Origin: Saccharibacillus sp. JS10
Lineage (GTDB): Bacteria > Bacillota > Bacilli > Paenibacillales > Paenibacillaceae
DNA: 64,000 nt
Reading direction: 5' to 3'
Assembly: GCF_024436065.1 (NCBI RefSeq)
Contig: NZ_JANFNS010000005.1
Location: 305,704 to 369,703, forward strand
Shown: positions 1 through 8,559 of the stretch, one piece after another
Layout: each line of letters begins with the position of its first letter
Position numbering within the stretch: the first letter of the stretch is position 1
Position numbers and translations under genes: made by a program
Notes under the pieces: model-generated
Database searches by the model: none
What the model saw: the letters and a program-made list of their open reading frames with translations, nothing else
Told to the model about the DNA's origin: nothing

Positions 1-87
1 CGTATGCCAGACCAAGGACGAATGTCCGCAGCGTAAATATTATGTTAAGTGATGTCGGGAGCATCTTTGATTGACTATAAAATGCTT

Positions 88-552
88 TTATGATCTTACT
101 TCATTTAAAAATCTTGTTACAACGGGTAGGTCTGGAGGGTTTATTTGGTCGGGTAGCTTGTTTAATTCAAAAAATTGTATATCTCGTACTTCAACTTCAT
201 CCCCTTTGATTGTTCCATTGAATTCTTTACATACGTAAGCTGCTACAACGTTATATACTTCATCACCATGTGGATACTGATAATAAAGTTCTGATCCTGA
301 AAATATATCAAGTAATTTTAATTCTTTAGCTTCTAATCCGATCTCTTCAAAGAGTTCTCGTCTTGCCACTTCTTTCATTTCTTCTCCCGGCTCCATTGAA
401 CCTCCGGGTAAGCCCCAAAAACCATTATCCGTTCTTTGTTGCAATAATAATCGACCGGCTTCATCTATAAGGACGACACATGCTCCTGCCATAATAATAG
501 GACGAGTCCCTACGAGCTCTCTTAATTCTTTTATGTACGTCAATATTTTCAC
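88..552 (-). CDS. NUDIX hydrolase
   Basis: A 154-residue protein with a full Nudix box at about residues 49-71 (GGSMEPGEE followed by RRELFEEIG), the Mg2+-binding signature of enzymes that hydrolyse nucleoside diphosphates linked to another group. The length is normal for a single-domain family member, and the substrate cannot be read from sequence. The start is uncertain: GTG at 552 sits only two bases after an AAAAGGA ribosome site, while the TTG three codons further in has better spacing. It is followed leftward by about 87 bases with no gene before the window edge. The gene stands alone and precedes the recombinase gene on the same strand, separated by the repeat cluster at 587-707. Confidence 0.85.
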   Translation of the reverse strand: MKILTYIKELRELVGTRPIIMAGACVVLIDEAGRLLLQQRTDNGFWGLPGGSMEPGEEMKEVARRELFEEIGLEAKELKLLDIFSGSELYYQYPHGDEVYNVVAAYVCKEFNGTIKGDEVEVRDIQFFELNKLPDQINPPDLPVVTRFLNEVRS

Positions 553-586
553 GTCCTTTTAGTCTTAATAGGTTTGACACTGTTTT

Positions 587-707
587 TATTCAGATCTTTC
601 CCGATTTCACTTAACGTCTTATTCCTGAACTTCCCTTATACCCCTCTCAACCCGATATTCCCGAACTTCCCAATACCCACTCCTACCGGGTTATTCACGA
701 ACTCTAT
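587..707. repeat. Imperfect ~36-bp-spaced direct repeats next to the recombinase gene
   Basis: Four imperfect copies of TATTCC(T/C)GAACTTCCC begin at 587, 620, 656 and 692, spaced 33, 36 and 36 bp. The copies at 620 and 656 match at 15 of 16 positions; those at 587 and 692 are more diverged. The last overlaps the stop codon of the tyrosine recombinase. Regular repeats next to a recombinase can be accessory binding or recombination sites, but here they could equally be a decayed tandem duplication. Confidence 0.5.
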
Positions 708-1864
708 TCCTCTCCATCCTCCTCCACCCCACCCATCCGATCCAGCGGACTCTGAATCCGTCCAATATCTCTCCGACTCACATGCGTGTATCTCTCCGTC
801 GTCCGAACGCTCTGGTGCCCGAGCAGCTCCTGGATATAACGCAGATCGATCCCGTTCTCCAGCAAATGCGTCGCAAACGAATGTCTCAGCGAATGGATAC
901 TCACTTCTTTTGTAATCCCCGATTGTAACAACGCTTTTTCAAATACTTTTTGCGCGGATCGTTCAGTCAGATGGCGTCCTTCTCGCTGACCGGGGAATAA
1001 CCAACCTTCCGGCTTTTCCTGCTCCATGTAAGGCTTCAATACCGCACTTGCCGTCTCGGATAGCAACGTCTGGCGGTCTTTACGCCCCTTGCCTTGACGG
1101 ACTTTCACCACGTTGCGCTCCCAATCGCAGTCTTCTGGACGTAGCCGGACGACTTCGCCGACGCGCAGCCCGGACGTATACGTAATCACTAGCATCGCTC
1201 GATGCTTTAAGTTATTCACACTTTTCAGAAGTCTCGCCACTTCTCCAAGCGACAACACATCCGGCAATTTGCTTTCTTTTTTCGGACGCACATATCCATT
1301 CGTATTCGACCGTTTTAACACATAGCGAAAATAGAACTTGAGCGCGCTGATCGCTTGATTCACATACGCATGAGATAACTCTTTTTCCAGTAGCTTTAAC
1401 GAATACTTTTGCACCACAGCATCGTCAATTCCGCCCTCGTTAACCATCGTTTCGGCAAAAAACCGCTGCACTTGAAGCGTATACGCTTTGATCGTTTTCC
1501 CGCTGTATCCTCTTGCTCGAAGCGCATCTTCCAACTGCTTTTTCCGAGCTGGACTCCATAACTCCGCTTCTTCAATCGGCACAATCGCCTGCTTCCTCTG
1601 ACGCTGCTGTCGATGGCTCTCCAATTGCTCGCACAAGTACAAGTCTTCATTTTTCAAATGTTCATCACAGACGAAAAAGTCTTTCGGATAAGCCTTCAGC
1701 AACGCCTCCACGCTCAAAATCGTATACGGAATTGTCCAGATTTTCTCGTCTGCCACATACCCTCTACCCGGCACGCTACGAATCCCTTTCAATTGCTCCG
1801 GTCCGTACCGTTCCAGCTTCACTCCCACAGTCTGCGCATCGCGATAAACCAACTCAATCTTCAT
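704..1864 (-). CDS. Tyrosine recombinase/integrase with extra N-terminal domain
   Basis: A 386-residue site-specific DNA recombinase. Residues 1-70 form an extra N-terminal domain not found in XerC/XerD, residues 105-190 look like the helical core-binding domain, and 200-370 are catalytic. The full catalytic set is visible: R234 (SGLRVGEVVRL), K259, H324 and R327 (HSLRH), H350 (LLGH) and nucleophile Y359 (ERYTH), so the enzyme should be active. The C-terminus ends with a QSPLD tail like that of integron integrases and their relatives. No other phage or transposon gene is next to it; it may be a solitary recombinase or a remnant of an element. The ribosome site GGAGGCAAGC lies just before the ATG. 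It does not have the size or plan of the chromosomal dimer-resolution enzymes. Confidence 0.88.
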   Translation of the reverse strand: MKIELVYRDAQTVGVKLERYGPEQLKGIRSVPGRGYVADEKIWTIPYTILSVEALLKAYPKDFFVCDEHLKNEDLYLCEQLESHRQQRQRKQAIVPIEEAELWSPARKKQLEDALRARGYSGKTIKAYTLQVQRFFAETMVNEGGIDDAVVQKYSLKLLEKELSHAYVNQAISALKFYFRYVLKRSNTNGYVRPKKESKLPDVLSLGEVARLLKSVNNLKHRAMLVITYTSGLRVGEVVRLRPEDCDWERNVVKVRQGKGRKDRQTLLSETASAVLKPYMEQEKPEGWLFPGQREGRHLTERSAQKVFEKALLQSGITKEVSIHSLRHSFATHLLENGIDLRYIQELLGHQSVRTTERYTHVSRRDIGRIQSPLDRMGGVEEDGEE

Positions 1865-2143
1865 CTTGCTTGCCTCCTCATATTATCATCATCTGGAAAT
1901 TTTGGAAGACGTATTTTTACGCAAAAAAGGGCCTCAAGATGGAAATCCATCTCAAGGCCCCGATTCTTTCGGCGCTGATCAATACTTATACAATAATCCT
2001 ATCACAAAGCTTTGTTTTTCTCACGGAATGAATCTTTTATCGCTCACTACAATGAACTTTATTCTGTTTTTCAATACCGTTCAACGTTCACAGTCTCCTC
2101 GAAATATGATTAGATAGAACCAGCAACCCACACAGGAGTGAAT

Positions 2144-2893
2144 ATGATGAAAATGATCCCGCCGCAGTCTTTTACTTACGAAGCTGGCAAGCGCGCGGTA
2201 CTGCTGCTGCACGGTTTTACCGGAAATCCCGCCGATGTGCGTAAGTTAGGTCGATATTTGCACGAAAAAGGTTATACCTGCCATGCTCCGCTATACACCG
2301 GTCACGGTCATCCCGCCGAAGAACTGTTGGAGCTACACCCGGAAAATTGGTGGCGCGACGCGGAAGAAGGCTACCGACTACTGATCGCAAAAGGATACAC
2401 CCAGATCGCAGTCGTCGGCGTATCGCTCGGCGCAGTATTTGCGCTACGACTCGGCGTAGAATATCCCGTAACCGGCGTAGTCTCCATGTGCGCTCCGATT
2501 CAAGGCAAAAGCGCAAACGAATTATACGAACGTGTCGTAAGCTACGCGAAGTCATACAAAACATTCGAAGGCAAATCACCGGATATCCTGCAAAAAGAAC
2601 TGCAAGAACTAGACCAACGCCCGCGCGAGCAACTTTCGCATCTCCAAGACCTGATCTCGGACGTCGGCAACCAACTTCAATACCTCCAAGCTCCGGTAGC
2701 CGTGATGCAAGGCGCGTTAGATCAACCTTTATATGTAGAAAGCGCTGCCGTAATCTACGAAAAAGTTCCCGATCCCCGCAAAACATACACTCTCTACCCG
2801 AACTCCGGTCATATCCTGACACTCAGCCCCGAGCAACAGACCGTTTTCGAAGATACCGAACATTTTCTAAACACATTAGATTGGAAAAGTTAA
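2144..2893 (+). CDS. Alpha/beta-hydrolase carboxylesterase
   Basis: About 249 residues of alpha/beta-hydrolase fold resembling the Est30-type carboxylesterases of Bacillus and Geobacillus. The oxyanion motif LLLHGFTGNP is near residue 21-30, the nucleophile Ser94 sits in GVSLG, Asp193 in QGALDQPL and His223 in NSGHIL. It should hydrolyse short-chain carboxyl esters in the cytoplasm; there is no signal peptide. The ATG at 2144 was preferred to the upstream GTG at 2138 because the AGGAG at 2134-2138 overlaps that GTG. It converges on the mannosidase gene, with a shared terminator hairpin between them. Confidence 0.85.
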   Translation: MMKMIPPQSFTYEAGKRAVLLLHGFTGNPADVRKLGRYLHEKGYTCHAPLYTGHGHPAEELLELHPENWWRDAEEGYRLLIAKGYTQIAVVGVSLGAVFALRLGVEYPVTGVVSMCAPIQGKSANELYERVVSYAKSYKTFEGKSPDILQKELQELDQRPREQLSHLQDLISDVGNQLQYLQAPVAVMQGALDQPLYVESAAVIYEKVPDPRKTYTLYPNSGHILTLSPEQQTVFEDTEHFLNTLDWKS

Positions 2894-2924
2894 AAAGACG
2901 CAAAGCTCTAAGCTTCGCGTCTTT
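2894..2924. terminator. Bidirectional terminator between esterase and mannosidase
   Basis: Stem of AAAGACGC-type arms (GACGCaAAGC / GCTTcGCGTC) with a 5-base loop and A/T flanks on both sides, placed between two convergent genes. Confidence 0.7.
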
Positions 2925-2937
2925 CCCCTGACCTATT

Positions 2938-5900
2938 TCACTTCACTTGCACACGCAACGTTTTAATTTCAAAAGGCGTAAACGCAAGCTCTATTTGCGA
3001 AGTCTCACGTCGTACAGCCGCTTCCCTACTATCCGGCTCCAACGGCTGCTCCATCAGATCCGTCTCCGTAATCTCCGCGCAAGGCGTAGCGAATTTCAAC
3101 TGCGCCTTCGCATCCGTACCCGACGTCTCATACAGCCGCACAATCAGATGATTGGAATCTTCCGCCTTTTTTACTGCTTCAATCATGACATTCGGATGTT
3201 CCACTTCGATCCAAGAAAATGCAGTTCTACCTGCTCCGTTAACCGCCGTACCTTCTCCGAACACCGCAATCGGCGTATTCAATTCATATCCTTTGCGGTA
3301 AACGCCGCTTTGCACCATATCTCCCGCGTGCGGGTATAGCGCATACACAAATTCATGCTCCGCGCGATCCGCGACCGGGTCGGGATAACTTGGGCTGCGC
3401 AGCAGATTGATATCCAGCGTATGCCCTTCCGCGCTATAGCCGTATTTACTGTCGGATAACAGCGCAATGCCATAATCCGGCTGCGACAGATCGATATACT
3501 GATGCGCGCAAATCTCGTCTCTTGCAAACTCAATCGCATTGTTGCGCGTCGTCGGACGTTTGAGCATTCCGAACTGAATCTCGCAATTCACATGATCGCT
3601 CATGATCTGCACCGGGAACGAAGCACGCAGCATTTTAGAATCTTCATTCCAATTCACCACCGTCTCAAAACGCAGGACATCACTACCCGCTTCCAAAATA
3701 ATTTTTTGCGTCAACGAGGATTGTCCGAAAACATACTTCTGCTCCAACACCGCACCATTTCCTTCAATATAAGCCTGACTTTCCTCAAGTTCCATCACAC
3801 CCGCGACCGTATCCCGGTAATCCCGCGCGAAATCCCAGGCATCGCCGCGATCATGGTACACCGTCAACACATTTGCTTTTGCGCCAGGCGCAATCATTTC
3901 GCGTTCGCGAACCAACTCCGAACCCAAAGCCCCCTGCGAACGATGAACCAGCGAAGTGATCGCGCCACTCTCATCGAACACGACCCGAAGCTTTTTATTC
4001 TCCAAAAGCTGCTCCTGCGCAACTAACCCCACAGTCAATTCTGCCCCCGCTTCCACATCCACCCGATCTTCGGCAGACAGCACCGCATAGCCCATCGACG
4101 GAACCGATACCCGGTAATACTCGCCGCCATGCTCAATCACTTCTTCGCGCGTCCACGGCAATGAATTCAGCAGCAACGTCCCGCCTTCTGCCAAGACATC
4201 TTCGCCATCGCCGCCACCTTGTAACTCCAACACTTTACGCTGCGCCGATTCCAATAGCTCCATCGTCTCCGCATATAACGCCGCATACCGCTCAAGCGAT
4301 TCATCGAATACCCGCGTAATCGACGAACCCGGCAAAATATCATGGAATTGATACAGCAACATCTCTTTCCAGATTCGATCCAGCGCTTCGGTCGGATACT
4401 GATCATTTTCTGCCGAAGCATCTAGAGCAAGAACCATAGAAGCCGTAAACTCCAATTCGCGCAGCGCTTTTTCCATTTTGCGATTATAGCGTTTGTTCCG
4501 GGCTTGCGACGTCAGCGTTCCTTGATGCTTTTCCAAATACAATTCGCCGCGGTACGTCTCGAACTTTTCGCTTTCGGATTCGAGCTTATGGAAAAAATCC
4601 ACCGAATACTCTTGCACGACAGGCGGCAATCCAAGCAGATTATGTTCACGCGTTAGCCGCTCCAAATGTTCTTCGCCCGGACCGCCTCCGCCGTCGCCGA
4701 TCCCGAACAACATGAGCGCATGTTCCGAGACGTTTTTGTCCAGATACGATTGTTCGATCTTCGCGAGAGAACGCGGCGCAGCCGGGCCGTTGTACGTATC
4801 TTCCGGCGGCAAATGCGTCAAAATCCGGCTTCCGTCGATCCCTTCCCAAAAGAAACTATGATGCGGATGGGTATTGTACACGCTCCACGACAACTTTTGC
4901 GTCATCATGTAATCCACGCCGGATTTGCGTAACAACTGCGGCAGACTGCCGCTATATCCGAATACATCCGGTAACCACAGCGTCCGTACGTCTTGACCGA
5001 ACTCTTGCCGGAAAAAGCGTTTGCCGTACAAAATCTGCCGTACCAAAGCTTCCCCGCCCGAAATATTCGTGTCCGGTTCGACCCACATCGCGCCTTGCAA
5101 TTCCCAGCGTCCTTCGCGCACCCGCTCGCCGATCTGCGCATACAACTTCGGATCATATTCTTTCATCCATTGGTAGAGCTGCGGCTGGCTGGCACCGAAG
5201 ATATAATCCGGGTATTTCTCCATATTGCGCAGCACCGTCGAGAACGTTCGAGCGCCTTTGCGAATCGTTTCCCGAATCGGCCACAGCCACGCAAGATCGA
5301 TATGCGCATGACCGATCGCACTGACGGTAAGCATGGCATCGCCGCCGCGTTTGTCCAATTGAGGTTGCAAAAGTTCATGGGCTGCGTTTACCGAATGGTC
5401 GTCGATGATCGAGAGCTTGAGCGACGCTTCGTACAGCGCTTGGATCACGCGGGCGCGCCGGGCACTTTTAATATCGATCTGCTCCGCAAGTTCAATCAAC
5501 ACTTCAAAGTCGTAATACAACTTGCGTACCCATTCGCGGCAGATCGCTATCTGAGCTTCTTTGAGCGTGCCGCTGCGGTAACTTCCGAACAGATCGTTAC
5601 ATCCGGCGTCTGCCCATAGATCGATTTTTTGCCCGGTTTCGGCGGATTGCAGATCCACGACCCTTTTGCCCGGCAGACCAAGCGCCAACTCGAACTCCGA
5701 ATTGATATTGGTCAATCCTTGACGCGGCGAACCTTCTTCGTCCACTAAACATAATTCGCCGTTCACATCGATCAGCAGCACGATCCGGTTACCCGGTTCT
5801 ACAGCATACGCAGGAATTTCTCCTTCAAAATGAAACCATGCGCAATCCCATAATTCGCCCCATTGATCGCCCGGCTGTAAAGATTTGCGAACGCCAGACA

Positions 5901-6042
5901 TTCGATTTTCGTAAGCCACGGGCTCCTTGGTCACCCAAGCGGTAGTGCGCAAAGAACCGATCGATTCATAGATGGCGTCACGTAGCCGATTTAGCGTATT
6001 TTTAGCTCGATCCAGCATGATTTTCGTATTTTCGTAAGGCAT
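2938..6042 (-). CDS. Alpha-mannosidase, glycoside hydrolase family 38
   Basis: A 1034-residue GH38 enzyme, the usual length for cytosolic class II alpha-mannosidases. Residues 240-255 carry GHAHIDLAWLWP, whose His245 and Asp249 bind the catalytic zinc. The nucleophile is expected at Asp359 in WLPDVFGYSG, and FHDILPGSS near residue 565 is another family signature. The C-terminal half is beta-sandwich. It should remove terminal alpha-mannose from internalised oligosaccharides. There is no signal peptide, so it acts in the cytoplasm. The gene is monocistronic by position, with a short gap to the gene on its right. The ribosome site is AGGAGTTGAAGAT before ATG. Confidence 0.93.
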   Translation of the reverse strand: MPYENTKIMLDRAKNTLNRLRDAIYESIGSLRTTAWVTKEPVAYENRMSGVRKSLQPGDQWGELWDCAWFHFEGEIPAYAVEPGNRIVLLIDVNGELCLVDEEGSPRQGLTNINSEFELALGLPGKRVVDLQSAETGQKIDLWADAGCNDLFGSYRSGTLKEAQIAICREWVRKLYYDFEVLIELAEQIDIKSARRARVIQALYEASLKLSIIDDHSVNAAHELLQPQLDKRGGDAMLTVSAIGHAHIDLAWLWPIRETIRKGARTFSTVLRNMEKYPDYIFGASQPQLYQWMKEYDPKLYAQIGERVREGRWELQGAMWVEPDTNISGGEALVRQILYGKRFFRQEFGQDVRTLWLPDVFGYSGSLPQLLRKSGVDYMMTQKLSWSVYNTHPHHSFFWEGIDGSRILTHLPPEDTYNGPAAPRSLAKIEQSYLDKNVSEHALMLFGIGDGGGGPGEEHLERLTREHNLLGLPPVVQEYSVDFFHKLESESEKFETYRGELYLEKHQGTLTSQARNKRYNRKMEKALRELEFTASMVLALDASAENDQYPTEALDRIWKEMLLYQFHDILPGSSITRVFDESLERYAALYAETMELLESAQRKVLELQGGGDGEDVLAEGGTLLLNSLPWTREEVIEHGGEYYRVSVPSMGYAVLSAEDRVDVEAGAELTVGLVAQEQLLENKKLRVVFDESGAITSLVHRSQGALGSELVREREMIAPGAKANVLTVYHDRGDAWDFARDYRDTVAGVMELEESQAYIEGNGAVLEQKYVFGQSSLTQKIILEAGSDVLRFETVVNWNEDSKMLRASFPVQIMSDHVNCEIQFGMLKRPTTRNNAIEFARDEICAHQYIDLSQPDYGIALLSDSKYGYSAEGHTLDINLLRSPSYPDPVADRAEHEFVYALYPHAGDMVQSGVYRKGYELNTPIAVFGEGTAVNGAGRTAFSWIEVEHPNVMIEAVKKAEDSNHLIVRLYETSGTDAKAQLKFATPCAEITETDLMEQPLEPDSREAAVRRETSQIELAFTPFEIKTLRVQVK

Positions 6043-6192
6043 ATCTTCAACTCCTATTCACTTTGGATAAAAAAGCCCCACCTTTTTGGCGAATAGTATC
6101 AGTTCGTGTTCGGAGTTGTCGATCCTGCCTACAAAGTAAAGAAAACCTGTTTATTTTAAAGAAACATTATAATCTTTGCTTTTACCCTCTAT

Positions 6193-6789
6193 TTAGCGAT
6201 CGTTTAACCCAAGACCGGATAAAATTCGCGGCGTATGTTTGTCGATTCGAGCTTCGCGCGTTTTGGATTGCTTCGGTTCGGTAAAATGGATCAAATACGC
6301 GCGTTGCCGTCCAGGCGTAAGGGATTCGAAAGCTTTTTGCAGCTCCTTGTCTTGATCCAAACGGGTTTGAAATTCAATCGGCACCGCGTATTCTTGCACG
6401 GGTTTCAACTCTACTTTTTGCCCCGACTTCTCGATCTGGATCGCTTCTTGCAAATATGCCGCAATCATAGCCGATTGTTCTTCGATCTCGTTCATATCTT
6501 TAAAACGTAGCTGACGTGCCGCTTGAACTTTATCCGTTTGCTGGATCAGAGCCGCTTGCGGATCGGTCATCAAAGCACCTTTCATAAACAAAATCGCGCA
6601 ATATTCTTTGAATCCATGAATCAGAAATACATTATGACCGTCAATGGTGTAGCAAGGCTGACCCCACTTCAAATCTTCTGTCGCGCCGCTCTGCAAAGCC
6701 AAATCTCGAAGCGCTACAAATTCAGTATTCCACTGCTTGGATTTTTCCAAAAAAGTATCGACTTTCGGATGCTTGGAATAAGACTCCAT
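6193..6789 (-). CDS. YdeI/OmpD-associated family (DUF1801-like) protein
   Basis: A 198-residue protein of the YdeI type: an N-terminal DUF1801 fold (residues 15-115, with LKWGQPCYTIDGHNVFLIHGFKEY-type pattern) followed by a C-terminal half ending in a conserved helical segment (FESLTPGRQRAYLIHF, then KTREARIDK). The family is widespread and its biochemical role is not settled; in Bacillus subtilis YdeI has been linked to antimicrobial-peptide response. The ribosome site GGAGGGATAACG lies just before ATG 6789. No operon partner is evident. Confidence 0.75.
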   Translation of the reverse strand: MESYSKHPKVDTFLEKSKQWNTEFVALRDLALQSGATEDLKWGQPCYTIDGHNVFLIHGFKEYCAILFMKGALMTDPQAALIQQTDKVQAARQLRFKDMNEIEEQSAMIAAYLQEAIQIEKSGQKVELKPVQEYAVPIEFQTRLDQDKELQKAFESLTPGRQRAYLIHFTEPKQSKTREARIDKHTPRILSGLGLNDR

Positions 6790-6900
6790 CGTTATCCCTC
6801 CTGATCTACGATCTCAAACTCTGAACACTTCAAGTATAGGTGAAAAAGGCGAAAAAGAGACTTGTCCCAGCGAACTTTTTGCTTTATTCTGAATCTATAA

Positions 6901-6945
6901 GAAAATATTTTTCATTTATTATAATTTAAAAAGAAAAAGTTTTTC
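6901..6945 (+). promoter_or_regulatory. Paired RpiR-type operator palindromes around the nag operon promoter
   Basis: Two 13-bp palindromes of the form GAAAA-N3-TTTTC lie at 6901-6913 and 6933-6945, with centres 32 bp (about three helical turns) apart. A TATAAT -10 at 6920-6925 lies between them. This fits autoregulation by the RpiR-type regulator encoded immediately downstream; the assignment is an inference. Confidence 0.55.
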
Positions 6946-6970
6946 ATAGTATTTCTTAAGGAGGTTTGTG

Positions 6971-7837
6971 ATGTCTGCGCTACTTTCTCTTTTGCACGAA
7001 CAACTCCAGCACTTCTCGCCTCAAGAAAAACGTCTCGCCGATTATATTTTGCATGATCCTGAACGGGTTCAGCATCTCGGGATTACCGAACTTGCCGCTG
7101 AATGCGGCACGAGCCCTGCGACCGTCACCCGGTTTTGCAAATCGCTCCGGTTCAAAGGCTTTCCCGATTTTAAAATGCGATTAATCAGCGAGCTATCTCG
7201 CCCGGCGGAAGCCGCGACGTATCAAGATATTGTAGCCGGTAAGCCGCTCAAAGAAATTGCGCTTGCGATTGAAGCGAATCATATGGCATCGATTGTCGAT
7301 ACGACTCGGCTGCTTGATCCCAAAGCGTTGGAAGATGCGGTAACCGCTCTGCAACATGCTCGTCGAATCGATCTGTACGGCATGGGCACTTCGTCGATCG
7401 TGACATTGGACTTTTATCAAAAATTGATCCGTATCGGCAAAAGCTGTACGGCATTTTCCGATTCGCATATGCAAATCACATCCGCTTCTACGTTGAACGA
7501 AGGCGATGTGGCGCTTGCGATCTCCTACTCGGGCGAAACGCCGGAAACGATCGCCGCGCTGCAATGTGCCAAAGACGCCGGAGCGCTCACATTGTCGCTC
7601 ACGCGTTATGGAACGAGTGCTTTGCGAGATCTTGCCGATATTCCACTGTTTACTTCATCGCTCGAAGAAGGCGTTCGGCGCGGCGCGATGGCGTCTCGAA
7701 TCGCCCAACTTCATGTGATTGATATTCTGTTCACCGGTATGGTGAGCGAAGGCTTCGAAGAATATGTTCCGATGTTGGATCAGTCGTATCACAATGTTCG
7801 TCAATATCTCAAACCTTCTGGAGGTGCTTCACGATGA
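6971..7837 (+). CDS. MurR/RpiR family transcriptional regulator of amino-sugar genes
   Basis: A roughly 288-residue RpiR-family repressor. Residues 1-75 are the helix-turn-helix domain (ITELAAECGTSPATVTRFCKSL), and residues 120-265 are a SIS phosphosugar-binding domain (YGMGTSSIV, then SYSGETPETI). SIS domains of this family sense sugar phosphates, and the coupling to nagB and nagA points to GlcNAc-6-P or GlcN-6-P as ligand. ATG 6971 follows AAGGAGG at ideal distance; the GTG three bases earlier is less well placed. The stop overlaps the nagB start as ATGA, so the three genes form one translationally coupled operon, probably autoregulated through the GAAAA-N3-TTTTC palindromes upstream. Confidence 0.9.
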   Translation: MSALLSLLHEQLQHFSPQEKRLADYILHDPERVQHLGITELAAECGTSPATVTRFCKSLRFKGFPDFKMRLISELSRPAEAATYQDIVAGKPLKEIALAIEANHMASIVDTTRLLDPKALEDAVTALQHARRIDLYGMGTSSIVTLDFYQKLIRIGKSCTAFSDSHMQITSASTLNEGDVALAISYSGETPETIAALQCAKDAGALTLSLTRYGTSALRDLADIPLFTSSLEEGVRRGAMASRIAQLHVIDILFTGMVSEGFEEYVPMLDQSYHNVRQYLKPSGGASR

Positions 7838-8559
7838 ATCTATTAACTTTTCGTACCGAACAAGATTTGAACCGTGCCGGAGCGGGCATGATCGCAAGTT
7901 TGCTGCAAATTAAACCGAAAGCGGTACTCGGTCTTGCGACCGGCAGTACGCCTATTGGCATCTACGAAGAGTTAGTGCATTTATATCGGAGCGGCAGTTT
8001 GAGCTTTGCTAAAGCCAGCTCGTACAACCTGGATGAATATGTGGGATTGTCGGGCAGCCACCCGGCGAGCTATCGCTGCTTTATGAATACGCATCTGTTC
8101 GACCAAGTCGATATCGATCCGGCAAATACGCATGTGCCGAACGGGCTTGCGGTAAATTTGGAGCAAGAATGTGCGTATTACGATGCAATGATCGAAGATG
8201 CCGGGATCGACTTGCAAGTACTCGGGCTTGGGCATAACGGGCATATCGGATTTAACGAACCGGGCGACGTGTTGGTTGCCGGTACGCATGTGACGGATCT
8301 TCAGCAGCAGACGATTGAAGCGAACGCACGCTTTTTCGATTCCGAAGACGATGTACCGAAACAAGCAATCACGATGGGCGTCGCCGGAATCATGAAAACT
8401 CGTCAAGTGATGCTCGTTGTACGCGGGGAATCGAAAGCCGCTATTGCAGAGCGCGCACTGACTGGACCGATCACGACCGAATGCCCGGCTTCCCTGCTAC
8501 AACTCCATCCGAACCTGGTTGTATTGATGGACGAAGGTGCAGGAGCGTGGGCAAAATGA
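7834..8559 (+). CDS. nagB: Glucosamine-6-phosphate deaminase
   Basis: A 241-residue NagB that converts glucosamine-6-phosphate to fructose-6-phosphate and ammonia. Family signatures are all present: LGLATGSTPIGIY (residues 32-44, phosphate binding), SYNLDEYVGL (63-72, with catalytic Asp67) and GLGHNGHIGFNEPG (131-144). The length matches the short Gram-positive form that lacks the allosteric extension of the enterobacterial enzyme. The gene overlaps its upstream and downstream neighbours by ATGA junctions, and a GGAGG lies eight bases before its ATG. It acts after NagA in N-acetylglucosamine catabolism. Confidence 0.96.
   Translation: MNLLTFRTEQDLNRAGAGMIASLLQIKPKAVLGLATGSTPIGIYEELVHLYRSGSLSFAKASSYNLDEYVGLSGSHPASYRCFMNTHLFDQVDIDPANTHVPNGLAVNLEQECAYYDAMIEDAGIDLQVLGLGHNGHIGFNEPGDVLVAGTHVTDLQQQTIEANARFFDSEDDVPKQAITMGVAGIMKTRQVMLVVRGESKAAIAERALTGPITTECPASLLQLHPNLVVLMDEGAGAWAK

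Noticed and set aside
587..707. CRISPR-like array beside the recombinase
   Set aside because: Only four imperfect 16-bp cores with no unique spacer pattern of proper length and no cas genes in the window.
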